This document shows positions 17,286 through 24,428 of a DNA stretch of 40,095 nucleotides, piece after piece. The notes under the pieces were generated by a model. It saw only the letters and a program-made list of their open reading frames with translations. It did not search any database and had not been told where the DNA came from. The DNA comes from Clostridium polynesiense (GTDB lineage: Bacteria; Bacillota; Clostridia; Clostridiales; Clostridiaceae). The stretch is from contig NZ_CCXI01000146.1 of assembly GCF_000820705.1 (NCBI RefSeq), positions 1 to 40,095 on the forward strand. Reading direction: 5' to 3'. A program made the translations under genes and the position numbers. How positions within the stretch are numbered: the stretch's first letter is position 1; every line of letters starts with the position of its first letter.

Positions 17286-18437
17286 GTGAGTATTTATTTA
17301 GATAATGCAGCTACAACATTTCCAAAACCCCCTGAAGTTGCTGAAGCTATGTTTAATTTTATGAATAACATAGGAAGCAATGCAGGAAGAGGGAGTTATT
17401 CAAGCTCTCTTGAAACAAGCAGAATAATCTATGAAACCAGAGAGCTTATCTGTGAGCTTTTTAATTTTAGTATGCCTGAGAATGTTATTTTTATGCCAAA
17501 TATTACATACTCTCTTAATATATTGATAAATAGCATAATTAAACCTAACTGGCATGTTATAACCTCTTCAATGGATCATAATTCCGTTTTACGTCCTCTT
17601 TATAAGGCAAGAGAAGATATGAATATAGAACTGGATATAGTACAGTGCTCTTCTCAGGGAGTTTTATCCGTAGAAGATGTGGAAAAAGCTATTAAGCCAA
17701 ATACAAGACTTATTGTCCTTTCCCATGCTTCAAATATAGCAGGCTCCATTCAGCCTCTTCAGGAGATAGGTAAACTCTGCAGAAAGCATAACATATTTTT
17801 TATAATAGATTCTGCTCAAAGTGCAGGTGTATTGCCTGTTGACTTTAAAGCTCTGAATGCCCATGCCATTGCTTTTACAGGACATAAAGGACTGCTTGGC
17901 CCACAAGGCACCGGAGGTTTTATAATAAGCGAGGAACTTAATAAAATTGCTGTTCCTTGTATAGTAGGGGGAACAGGAAGTCTTTCCTCCAGCGTAACCC
18001 ATCCAGACTTTCTTCCTGACAAATTTGAGAGTGGAACACAAAATTCTCCAGGTATTTTTGGACTTAATGCAGCATTGAAATTCTTAAAATCTATAGGAAT
18101 CGAAACTATAAAGGATAAAGAGGATAAGTTATGCAGCATACTTATAAATGATTTGAGCAACATGGAAGGTGTAATAGTTCACGGATTAAAATCCAGTAAA
18201 GATAGGACCGGAGTTGTATCTATAACCTTTGAAAACTTCGATACCTCTGAAATAAGCTTTCTTTTAGATCATGAATATGGAATTATGACAAGAGCAGGCC
18301 TTCATTGTGCGCCTTTAGCTCATAAAACACTAGGAACCTATCCCTCCGGCACACTTAGACTAAGCCCAGGATATTTCAACACTGAGGAGGATATCCATTA
18401 CACATTAAATTCTATTAAAAAATTGATTGTGAGGTGA
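17286..18437 (+). CDS. Class V aminotransferase, cysteine desulfurase-like
   Basis: PLP-dependent enzyme of the NifS/Csd fold, 383 residues, probably releasing sulfur or selenium from cysteine or selenocysteine. The start is MSIYLDNAATTFPKP; the PLP lysine is Lys201 in TGHKGLLGPQG; the catalytic-type Cys341 is in AGLHCAPLAHKTLGT, with the terminal LRLSPGYFNTEEDI typical of the EF2568-like subfamily. The start is GTG with GGAGGT 6 nt upstream. It is divergent from the Se/S carrier-like DUF3343 gene and overlaps the ribosome binding site of the next gene, so they form one unit. It is on the plus strand, opposite to replication on this arm. Confidence 0.92.
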   Translation: MSIYLDNAATTFPKPPEVAEAMFNFMNNIGSNAGRGSYSSSLETSRIIYETRELICELFNFSMPENVIFMPNITYSLNILINSIIKPNWHVITSSMDHNSVLRPLYKAREDMNIELDIVQCSSQGVLSVEDVEKAIKPNTRLIVLSHASNIAGSIQPLQEIGKLCRKHNIFFIIDSAQSAGVLPVDFKALNAHAIAFTGHKGLLGPQGTGGFIISEELNKIAVPCIVGGTGSLSSSVTHPDFLPDKFESGTQNSPGIFGLNAALKFLKSIGIETIKDKEDKLCSILINDLSNMEGVIVHGLKSSKDRTGVVSITFENFDTSEISFLLDHEYGIMTRAGLHCAPLAHKTLGTYPSGTLRLSPGYFNTEEDIHYTLNSIKKLIVR

Positions 18438-18441
18438 TATA

Positions 18442-19497
18442 ATGGCTTCTATAGTTGAAAGAATTGAAAAAATATTTATCTTCTTTCTTATCTATTCTAT
18501 AGTTTTTTATTTATTTTTTTCTACTCTTTCCTATACCCTTCCATTTGTTCTTGCCATTGTCTTTGCACTGATGCTGAAACGCCCTACTGGGATTATGATA
18601 AACAAATATAAAGTTAAGCCCTGGATTGCTTCTTTAACCAGTACCTTTATTTTTTTTGTTATACTTATTACACTGATAACATTAAGTACAACCTCTATAA
18701 TCAGTGAAACCATTAGCTTTACCAAGTTTATTCCCAATTATATAAGTACTACCTCTGCAGAACTGTATGAATATTTTATTGAATTAAATAACAACCTCTC
18801 CTTACAGATAGATGCTAACATACTGGAGTCAATTAAGTCTTCATTGACCCAATCAATTTCTGACATTATGAAATCTACACTAAATTTAAGCAGCCTTTTA
18901 ATTCAGAAAACAATCGAAGTCTTAAGTTATATTCCTTATATTGTAATGGTTATAATTTTTACTCTTATCTCCACTTACTTCTTTACTAAAAGCTTATCCT
19001 CTTCTTCCGGGAAGTCCATATCCGCTTTTGCACCTAACAATAGCAAAAAGATTATTGAAGTTGCCTCTCAGGCTAAGAAAATGATAGGGAATTATGTTAT
19101 TTCGTATATGGCAATAATATTTATTACTTTTATTGTGACCTTTATAGGGTTTATAATATTAAAAGTAGACTATGCTTTGATATTAAGCCTGCTTTGTGCT
19201 TTATTTGATCTTCTTCCCGTAATCGGAATGCCTGTTATATATTTTCCTCTGGCTATTTTTTATTTTGCACAGGGTAGTTATTTTACAGCTATCGGTCTTA
19301 TAATTTTATATGCTGTAGTTTTTATCCTTAGACAGGTAATTGAACCTAAAATTATGTCTACATCCTTAGGACTTAATCCTGTAGCAGTATTAGCGGCTAT
19401 ATTTATAGGATTGAAGGCTAACGGAGTTACAGGAATGCTTTTTTGTATGTTTCTTGTAGTTTTTTATAACGTATTAGTAAAGGTAAAAGTTCTTTAG
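18442..19497 (+). CDS. AI-2E family permease, YtvI-like
   Basis: Polytopic membrane protein of 351 residues in the AI-2E/UPF0118 family, closest in layout to the sporulation protein YtvI. Hydrophobic segments cluster at 10-45, 58-85, 150-180 and in the C-terminal half, which holds the family region SLLCALFDLLPVIGMPVIYFP and the signature IEPKIMS with a following LGLNP. The substrate is unknown. GAGGTG overlaps the stop codon of the upstream aminotransferase and lies 5 nt before this ATG, so translation is coupled. Assignment to YtvI specifically, rather than another AI-2E member, is tentative. It is followed by the hairpin at 19512-19553. Confidence 0.85.
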   Translation: MASIVERIEKIFIFFLIYSIVFYLFFSTLSYTLPFVLAIVFALMLKRPTGIMINKYKVKPWIASLTSTFIFFVILITLITLSTTSIISETISFTKFIPNYISTTSAELYEYFIELNNNLSLQIDANILESIKSSLTQSISDIMKSTLNLSSLLIQKTIEVLSYIPYIVMVIIFTLISTYFFTKSLSSSSGKSISAFAPNNSKKIIEVASQAKKMIGNYVISYMAIIFITFIVTFIGFIILKVDYALILSLLCALFDLLPVIGMPVIYFPLAIFYFAQGSYFTAIGLIILYAVVFILRQVIEPKIMSTSLGLNPVAVLAAIFIGLKANGVTGMLFCMFLVVFYNVLVKVKVL

Positions 19498-19507
19498 AAA
19501 ATATTTA

Positions 19508-19536
19508 GTATAAAACCTCCTTTTTTGGACATAATT
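19508..19536 (+). promoter_or_regulatory. Candidate forespore (sigma-F/G) promoter of yyaC
   Basis: GTATA (19508-19512), 14 nt, GGACATAATT (19527-19536). This fits the sigma-F pattern (GTATA, GGNNANANT) and, read as GTATA-N17-CATAATT, the sigma-G pattern. The predicted start near 19543 falls just at the Shine-Dalgarno of yyaC. The same arrangement occurs upstream of the convergent YkuS-like gene. Confidence 0.55.
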
Positions 19537-19553
19537 TCAAGAAAGGAGGTTTT
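19512..19553 (+). terminator. Terminator-like hairpin containing the yyaC Shine-Dalgarno
   Basis: Perfect 12-bp stem AAAACCTCCTTT/AAAGGAGGTTTT with a loop of about 18 nt, then T and ATAATG. It starts 14 nt after the YtvI-like stop and can end that transcript. Its 3' arm holds AAAGGAGG, the only ribosome binding site for yyaC, which would be closed in any read-through RNA. Confidence 0.8.
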
Positions 19554-19557
19554 TATA

Positions 19558-20160
19558 ATGAAACTTAAATTATCTGCAGATTCTTTAGATAAAAGCTCCA
19601 TATTATTAATCAGAGATTTTTTATACGATACTTTAATGCCGGTTATTAAAGACAAACGGCCTATTTTAATATTATGTATTGGCACAGATCGTTCAACCGG
19701 TGACAGTCTTGGACCTCTAGTAGGTGATAAGCTTAAGTTTTTAATCAGAAATCACGTGAAACTCTTTGGGAATTTAGAAAGCCCTCTTCACGCAAAAAAT
19801 CTAAATTCAGTTCTTGAGTATATTCAAAATAGTTATAAAAACCCTTATATTATTGCTGTTGATGCCTGTCTTGGAAGTTTACAGAATGTTGGTAAGGTAA
19901 TTATTGAAAAATGCCCTCTTCTTCCTGGTGCTGCAGTAAATAAAAATCTTCCGCCTGTGGGTGATTTAAGCATCACAGGAATTGTTAATATTTCCGGTGC
20001 ATTAGAATTCATGGTTCTTCAAAATACGCGATTATATACTGTAATGACTTTGGCAGATACTATTTCTAAAGGAATATACCATTTTGTATTAAAGGCTTAT
20101 GGAGGCAAAAAAGTATCTTTTCCCTTTGAGGAATCCGATACACAGCTTGTAAATAAGTAA
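19558..20160 (+). CDS. yyaC: Spore protease-like protein YyaC
   Basis: A 200-residue protein of the YyaC family, related to the germination protease GPR that degrades small acid-soluble spore proteins. The conserved LCIGTDRSTGDSLGPLVGD segment and the acid-bearing AVDACLG region, then PGAAVNKNLPPVGDLSITG, are diagnostic. I start at the ATG at 19558, 8 nt after AAAGGAGG; upstream in-frame sequence to 19525 lies in the terminator hairpin. The protein acts in the forespore by family knowledge, and a forespore-type promoter lies directly upstream. Its 3' end converges on the YkuS-like gene, with only 3 nt between stop codons and no terminator between them. Confidence 0.92.
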   Translation: MKLKLSADSLDKSSILLIRDFLYDTLMPVIKDKRPILILCIGTDRSTGDSLGPLVGDKLKFLIRNHVKLFGNLESPLHAKNLNSVLEYIQNSYKNPYIIAVDACLGSLQNVGKVIIEKCPLLPGAAVNKNLPPVGDLSITGIVNISGALEFMVLQNTRLYTVMTLADTISKGIYHFVLKAYGGKKVSFPFEESDTQLVNK

Positions 20161-20163
20161 ATC

Positions 20164-20415
20164 CTAAAATAGCGATGAGTAAGCTCGATTATTTAAAATA
20201 TACTCTATATCATTTACCGACTTACTCCCTGCATCTATAATTAAAGTACCTTCGTTTTTCACATTGGTTAATATGTTCAAGGAAGCTAAATCAGTTTCTT
20301 TTATATTGCATATAATAGCATCATAAGGATGCATTCTATTATCATTTATTATATATCCTCTTTTCTTTAATTCATCCTTTATATCTTCTAAACCAGGACA
20401 TACATATATATTCAT
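20164..20415 (-). CDS. YkuS-like (UPF0180) small protein
   Basis: An 83-residue protein resembling YkuS/UPF0180: start MNIYVCPGLEDIKDELKKRGY, then a central Asp/Ile pattern AIICNIKETD and TLIIDAGSKSVNDIEYILNN. The function of the family is unknown. The ATG has AAGGAGG exactly 7 nt upstream, with the spacer being seven T residues that double as the U-tract of a terminator hairpin. A forespore-sigma-like promoter sits inside that hairpin. The arrangement mirrors that of yyaC, whose gene converges on this one, so I infer sporulation-specific expression. Confidence 0.75.
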   Translation of the reverse strand: MNIYVCPGLEDIKDELKKRGYIINDNRMHPYDAIICNIKETDLASLNILTNVKNEGTLIIDAGSKSVNDIEYILNNRAYSSLF

Positions 20416-20419
20416 AAAA

Positions 20420-20457
20420 AAACCTCCTTTTAGGGTATTATTCCCTAAAGAAGGTTT
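20420..20457 (-). terminator. Terminator-like hairpin containing the YkuS-like Shine-Dalgarno
   Basis: Minus strand: AAACCTTCTTTAGGG pairs with CCCTAAAAGGAGGTTT (one mismatch, one bulge; loop AATAATA), followed by TTTTT. It lies 9 nt after the DUF4446 stop and so should end the parA-parB-DUF4446 transcript, while its 3' arm carries the AAGGAGG of the next gene. Confidence 0.8.
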
Positions 20458-20464
20458 ACTATAC
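20436..20464 (-). promoter_or_regulatory. Candidate forespore (sigma-F/G) promoter of the YkuS-like gene
   Basis: Minus strand GTATA (20464-20460), 14 nt, GGGAATAATA (20445-20436). Same -35, same spacing and same -10 class as at yyaC. The predicted start near 20429 is again at the Shine-Dalgarno, excluding the 5' arm of the hairpin. Confidence 0.55.
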
Positions 20465-20465
20465 T

Positions 20466-20963
20466 TTATTTATTAATTGCTTCCTTCAAAACCTGTTCCT
20501 CTTCTTCGGAAAGATCATATCTGGATATTCCTTTATCTATAGGTTTTGCATAAGTTGTACTTTCATATCTTCCATAGATACCGGTTAAAATAATTCCATC
20601 ATTTTTCTCATCTAATAGGGCTATTGAAAAGCTTAAATCACTTCCCACATCATCAAATGCTTTATATCTTATCATTGAATATTTTTGAATACACTTCCCT
20701 AGCTGGTCTCTTAACGCTTCACTCTTTTCTTTTGCCTCTTCAGCAGCTTTTACTGAACTGTCTACCTTATCTAAATATGTATTAATCATAGATTCCAGGC
20801 TTTTATTATTTTCTCCCCGCATCAGCTTTCTATATCTTGATTCTACCTTGTTCAATGAGGCAAATAATACTATTACCATTATCAACAGTAAAATACTCAC
20901 AATAAGCATGGCTGCAGTAATATATATATGATACTCTTGCAAAATGTCTAATACCTGTTGCAA
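20466..20963 (-). CDS. DUF4446 family protein
   Basis: A 165-residue protein: one N-terminal membrane helix (about 13-36), then a charged coiled-coil-like stretch (about 38-95, KVESRYRKLMRGENNKSLE onward), then a small C-terminal domain with IALLDEKNDGIILTGIYGRYESTTYAKPI, typical of DUF4446. The function is unknown; the family is regularly found next to parB in clostridia. The start is TTG, about 7 nt after AAGGTAGGA. The neighbouring ATG at 20970 is in another frame. The first 20 nt upstream are occupied by a parS site. Confidence 0.85.
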   Translation of the reverse strand: MQQVLDILQEYHIYITAAMLIVSILLLIMVIVLFASLNKVESRYRKLMRGENNKSLESMINTYLDKVDSSVKAAEEAKEKSEALRDQLGKCIQKYSMIRYKAFDDVGSDLSFSIALLDEKNDGIILTGIYGRYESTTYAKPIDKGISRYDLSEEEEQVLKEAINK

Positions 20964-20983
20964 TTTTCATTCCTACCTTTCTA

Positions 20984-20999
20984 TGTTTCACGTGAAACA
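20984..20999. other. parS: parS site, 16-bp perfect palindrome
   Basis: TGTTTCACGTGAAACA, identical to the consensus ParB (Spo0J) loading site. It lies between parB and DUF4446, directly after the parB stop codon, about 10 kb left of oriC. Confidence 0.97.
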
Positions 21000-21851
21000 T
21001 TAAATTTCCAGCATATCGATTATTCTTTGCAGATCATCTTCAGAGTAGTATTCTATTTCAATTTTACCTTTATTTTTCTTAGCATTAATATTTACCTTTG
21101 TACCAAAATAGTTTTGAAGCCTCAATTTCACATCATTATAATATGGGTTTACCTTTTTATCTGAAGGTTTGCTTTTCTTTTTATCAAGATTTTTAATAAG
21201 TGCCTCAAGCTGTCTTACTGATAGCTTTTCATCTATTACCTGTTGCGCTAAGGAATATTGAATATCTCCATCTTCAATTGAAAGGAGAGTTCTCCCATGT
21301 CCCTCGCTGATTACACCATCAATGACGTAGTCCTGTACTCTTTTATCCAGATTTAAAAGCCTCATTGTGTTTGTAATTGCAGTTCTTGATCTTCCTATCT
21401 TAGAACTTAATTCTTCCTGAGTTAATTTAAAGTCCTGAATAAGTTTCTTGAAGGCAAGTGCTTCTTCAATTGGATTTAAATCCTGCCTCTGAATATTCTC
21501 TATTAAAGATATCTCAAGGACTTCACTTTCTGTTAGATTCATTATTACTGCTGGAACTTCCATAATGCCAGCTTTTTTAGCGGCTCTCCATCTTCTTTCA
21601 CCAGCAATTATAACATAATTATCTTCTTCTTTATTAAGCACTAAAGGTTGAATTATTCCATGCTGCTTGATTGATTCACTTAGTTCCATTATTTTAGCTT
21701 CATCAAAGTGTTTTCTGGGCTGCTGATTATTTGGTTTAATATCATTAATATTAATAAGTTTGGTTTTTCCCTGTAGTTGTTCTTCTGAGTTAGTATCTTG
21801 CTCAGGAATTAAGGATTCTAAGCCTCTTCCTAAGCCAAACTTTTTACCCAA
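21000..21851 (-). CDS. parB: Chromosome partitioning protein ParB (Spo0J)
   Basis: CTP-dependent clamp that loads at parS and spreads to organise the origin region and recruit condensin. The protein is 283 residues: the usual N-terminal basic tag GKKFGLGRGLESLIPE, which contacts ParA, then the CTPase domain with GERRWRAAKKAG and ENIQRQDLNPIEEA, a helix-turn-helix region LTQEELSSKIGRSRTAITNTMRLL, and a C-terminal dimerisation domain ending in IQRIIDMLEI-type helix. The start is TTG, 7 nt after GGGAGTG, overlapping the end of parA by 8 nt. Residues SRT and SEGHGRTLL are of the parS-reading type, unlike those in the paralogue noc. Confidence 0.96.
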   Translation of the reverse strand: MGKKFGLGRGLESLIPEQDTNSEEQLQGKTKLININDIKPNNQQPRKHFDEAKIMELSESIKQHGIIQPLVLNKEEDNYVIIAGERRWRAAKKAGIMEVPAVIMNLTESEVLEISLIENIQRQDLNPIEEALAFKKLIQDFKLTQEELSSKIGRSRTAITNTMRLLNLDKRVQDYVIDGVISEGHGRTLLSIEDGDIQYSLAQQVIDEKLSVRQLEALIKNLDKKKSKPSDKKVNPYYNDVKLRLQNYFGTKVNINAKKNKGKIEIEYYSEDDLQRIIDMLEI

Positions 21852-22623
21852 TGTTCTTCACTCCCTGTCTCTTTAAGAATTCTTCTGTAAGCTGCGCATA
21901 AGATTCAGCTCCCTTGCATTTGTCATCATATAAAAGAATAGGCAGTCCAAAGCTTGGAGCTTCCGCAAGTCTAATATTCCTTGGAATTGAAGTCTCGTAT
22001 ACTTTGTCTTTAAAATACTTCTTAACTTCAGAATAAACTTCATTACTAAGATTTGTACGTGCATCGTACATTGTCATTACAACGCCTTCTATATCTAAAT
22101 TTTTATTTAAAGAACGCTTAACCAACTGTATAGTGTTTATTAATTGTCCAACCCCTTCTAATGCGTAAAACTCACTTTGAATGGGTATCAATACGGATTC
22201 ACTTGCAGTTAAAGCATTAATTGAAAGAATTCCTAAAGAAGGTGGACAGTCTATAAATATGAAATCATAATCATTTTCTACTTCTTTTAGCTTATTCTTT
22301 AATATTATCTCACGATTTTCAGACATGGTCATTTCTACTTCTGCGCCAGCAAGTTCCATTTTTGAAGGAGCTATATATAAATTCTCCAGTATCTGACTCT
22401 GTACTATAATATCCTCCATAGGAGTAGATGATGTTAGAATATCATACATTGACATTTCCAGACTTCTTTTATCAATTCCTAATCCACTTGTAGTATTTCC
22501 CTGTGGATCTATATCAATAACCAGTACCTTATATCCTTCCATTGCAAGATAAGCACATAAATTTATGTTAGTAGTGGTTTTTCCCACTCCACCTTTTTGA
22601 TTAAAAATAGATATTTTCTTCAT
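21844..22623 (-). CDS. parA: Chromosome partitioning ATPase ParA (Soj)
   Basis: ParA/MinD-type ATPase of 259 residues that regulates DnaA and works with ParB in origin segregation. The deviant Walker A is NQKGGVGKTTT; Walker B and switch regions are IDIDPQGN and IFIDCPPSLG. The start ATG lacks an adjacent ribosome binding site (the nearest bases read CCGGGGTATATTA); a strong AAGGAGG lies 50 nt upstream with an intervening fold. ParB overlaps its 3' end. Confidence 0.96.
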   Translation of the reverse strand: MKKISIFNQKGGVGKTTTNINLCAYLAMEGYKVLVIDIDPQGNTTSGLGIDKRSLEMSMYDILTSSTPMEDIIVQSQILENLYIAPSKMELAGAEVEMTMSENREIILKNKLKEVENDYDFIFIDCPPSLGILSINALTASESVLIPIQSEFYALEGVGQLINTIQLVKRSLNKNLDIEGVVMTMYDARTNLSNEVYSEVKKYFKDKVYETSIPRNIRLAEAPSFGLPILLYDDKCKGAESYAQLTEEFLKRQGVKNIG

Positions 22624-22680
22624 TAATATACCCCGGATGCATAATAAATATCTGCATATGTAAGGTATCTACACCTCCTT
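22624..22680 (-). promoter_or_regulatory. parA leader with displaced Shine-Dalgarno
   Basis: AAGGAGG (22680-22674) is 50 nt before the parA ATG. Between them ATACC (22668-22664) can pair with GGTAT (22632-22628) and, inside, ATGCA with TGCAT. Folding would leave 5 + 4 = 9 nt between ribosome binding site and ATG. The stems are only 5 bp each, so stability is doubtful. An 18-codon out-of-frame mini-frame starting at 22657 also lies here. Confidence 0.4.
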
Positions 22681-22761
22681 TCGTTCTCACATAACTTTAT
22701 TATATATGTAACTATTGAATAATTAAAGTACAACTATATATAAAATTGAAATAAAAAATAA

Positions 22762-22787
22762 AAAAAGCAGTAAAATTACTGCTTTTT
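22762..22787 (-). terminator. Intrinsic terminator of noc
   Basis: Minus strand AAAAAGCAGTA-ATTT-TACTGCTTTTT followed by further T-rich sequence, just after the noc stop and the parS site. Confidence 0.85.
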
Positions 22788-22788
22788 A

Positions 22789-22804
22789 TGTTTCACGTGA
22801 AACA
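22789..22804. other. parS: parS site, 16-bp perfect palindrome
   Basis: A second exact TGTTTCACGTGAAACA, between the noc stop codon and its terminator, 1.8 kb from the first. The two sites bracket parA and parB. Confidence 0.97.
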
Positions 22805-22806
22805 TT

Positions 22807-23601
22807 CTATTCTTTTTGAGAATTTTTTGGAATATTAACTACTATTTGAACATAATCACCACAATCTTTAGATTTATATTCTGCTGGTATCTTAAATTTA
22901 TCAAATACCTGCTTAATAGAGTTAATGTAGATTTTTGGTGAAAAAACACCTTTAATTTTTTTCTTTCCACCAGATGCCAGTTCTTCTCCATGAAGCCTTA
23001 AAAGCTCCTTATTTATAATATCTTCTGTCTGCTTAACGTTAAGGCTATTTTTAATCACCTTTTTAAGAATCTTAAGCTGACTTTCCTCATCAGGTAAGAG
23101 CAATAAAGCTCTGGCATGTCTTTCAGTAAGTTTGTTTTCTAATAATAGAATTCTAACATTATTTCCGAGCTTCAGAAGACGAAGCTTGTTAGCTATAGTT
23201 GATTGTTTTTTGCCCATCCTTACTGCTAATTGCTCTTGAGTAAAACCATGTTCATTTATTAAATTGAAATAAGCCTCTGCTTCTTCAATAAAATTCAAAT
23301 CTTCCCTCTGAAGGTTTTCTAAAAGGGCCAGCTCAGCTGCTTGTTTATCAGTTATATCCAGTATTGTACAAGGTACCTTTTCTAAGCCTACCCCTTTTGC
23401 AGCTCTCCATCTTCTTTCACCTGCAACAAGCTCATACCGTTCTCCCATAACTCTTACAGACAATGGCTGCAAGATTCCATTATGTTTAATGGAATCAGAA
23501 AGCTCCCTCAAAGCCTCCTCATTAAAATACTTTCGTGGTTGATATATATTAGGTACTATTAAATTAACATCAATATACAGTATTTCATTTCGCATTTCCA
23601 C
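22807..23601 (-). CDS. noc: Nucleoid occlusion protein Noc (ParB paralogue)
   Basis: ParB-like DNA-binding protein of 264 residues that in Bacillus prevents division over the nucleoid. The CTPase fold is seen in NIYQPRKYF, AGERRWRAAKG and ENLQREDLNFIEEAEAY. The recognition region QSTIANKLRLLKL and TERHARAL is of the Noc type, not of the ParB type in the neighbouring gene. It begins almost directly at the ParB-like domain (MEMRNEILYIDVNLIVPN); the N-terminal amphipathic membrane-targeting helix of Bacillus Noc is missing, and an in-frame stop upstream of the start rules out a longer form. The start is GTG, 6 nt after GAGGG. Whether it still blocks division is open. Confidence 0.88.
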   Translation of the reverse strand: MEMRNEILYIDVNLIVPNIYQPRKYFNEEALRELSDSIKHNGILQPLSVRVMGERYELVAGERRWRAAKGVGLEKVPCTILDITDKQAAELALLENLQREDLNFIEEAEAYFNLINEHGFTQEQLAVRMGKKQSTIANKLRLLKLGNNVRILLLENKLTERHARALLLLPDEESQLKILKKVIKNSLNVKQTEDIINKELLRLHGEELASGGKKKIKGVFSPKIYINSIKQVFDKFKIPAEYKSKDCGDYVQIVVNIPKNSQKE

Positions 23602-23707
23602 AGCAATCCCTCACCAACAAAAATTCCTATTATTTACATTTTCTCCATCAAATTGAATTTTCCTTTATTTTGCAATTATTTTCGTATGACATTTTTTTAC
23701 TTTATTT

Positions 23708-24427
23708 TTACCTTAAAGGCTTTTTTGATATAGATCCAGCTTTTCTTGGATAAACACTGGGTGTACTTTTAATCTTCTTAACCACAACTAAATTATGAGC
23801 CATATCACTTTCTTCAATTTCCACCTTAATAATCTCTTTAAGTTCACCGCCTAAGATTTTTATTGCCTTTTCTCCGGCTTCTAATTCTTCCTCCACCGCT
23901 GGACCCTTTAATGGTATAAAATATCCTTTATTTTTTACAAAAGGAAGACAAAATTCGCTTAGTACACTCATATTTGCAACTGCACGAGAAGTAGCAATGT
24001 CATATTTTTCTCTATGTTCCTTTTTCCTTGCTTCCTCCTCTGCCCTTCCATGAATTGCTTTAATATTTTTCAGTTCTAAAACAGATATCACGGTATTTAA
24101 AAAATTTACTCTTTTATTTAGTGAATCCAGAAGCACTATATTAATTTCAGGTTTAACAATAGCTATAGGAAGACCTGGAAAGCCAGCTCCAGACCCAACA
24201 TCTATCAAACTACTGCATTCTTTAAAGGGCTCGGCCTTAAAAGCTTTAATAGAATCAATAAAGTGTTTTTTTATGATTTCCTCTTCTTCAGTAATAGCTG
24301 TTAAATTAATTTTTTCATTCCATTCCTTTAATAGCTTCATATAAACCATAAATTTGTGGTACATTTCTTCAGAAAAGTCTAAAGAAACTTCTAAAGCAGC
24401 CCTTTTCATTATATCATAATAAGTCAT
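23708..24427 (-). CDS. rsmG: 16S rRNA (guanine527-N7)-methyltransferase RsmG
   Basis: SAM-dependent enzyme that methylates G527 of 16S rRNA (GidB); its loss gives low-level streptomycin resistance. The protein is 239 residues. The SAM-binding motif is [17 protein letters not shown]; other conserved pieces are [19 protein letters not shown] and [17 protein letters not shown] start at the ATG at 24427, 6 nt after GGAGG. The mnmG stop is 1 nt upstream, so mnmE-mnmG-rsmG are one transcript, as in most Firmicutes. Confidence 0.97.
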   Translation of the reverse strand: MTYYDIMKRAALEVSLDFSEEMYHKFMVYMKLLKEWNEKINLTAITEEEEIIKKHFIDSIKAFKAEPFKECSSLIDVGSGAGFPGLPIAIVKPEINIVLLDSLNKRVNFLNTVISVLELKNIKAIHGRAEEEARKKEHREKYDIATSRAVANMSVLSEFCLPFVKNKGYFIPLKGPAVEEELEAGEKAIKILGGELKEIIKVEIEESDMAHNLVVVKKIKSTPSVYPRKAGSISKKPLR

Positions 24428-24428
24428 T

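Noticed and set aside
17730-18163. Two minus-strand frames of over 100 codons inside the aminotransferase
   Set aside because: Antisense shadows of a clearly conserved enzyme, without ribosome binding sites or family resemblance.
19749-19764. CACGTGAAAC stretch in yyaC as a third parS
   Set aside because: Matches about 11 of 16 positions with the left arm wrong; coding constraint explains it.
22601-22657. 18-codon frame overlapping the parA start as a gene
   Set aside because: Its Shine-Dalgarno spacing would be 16 nt and it has no recognisable product; kept only as an alternative explanation of the leader.
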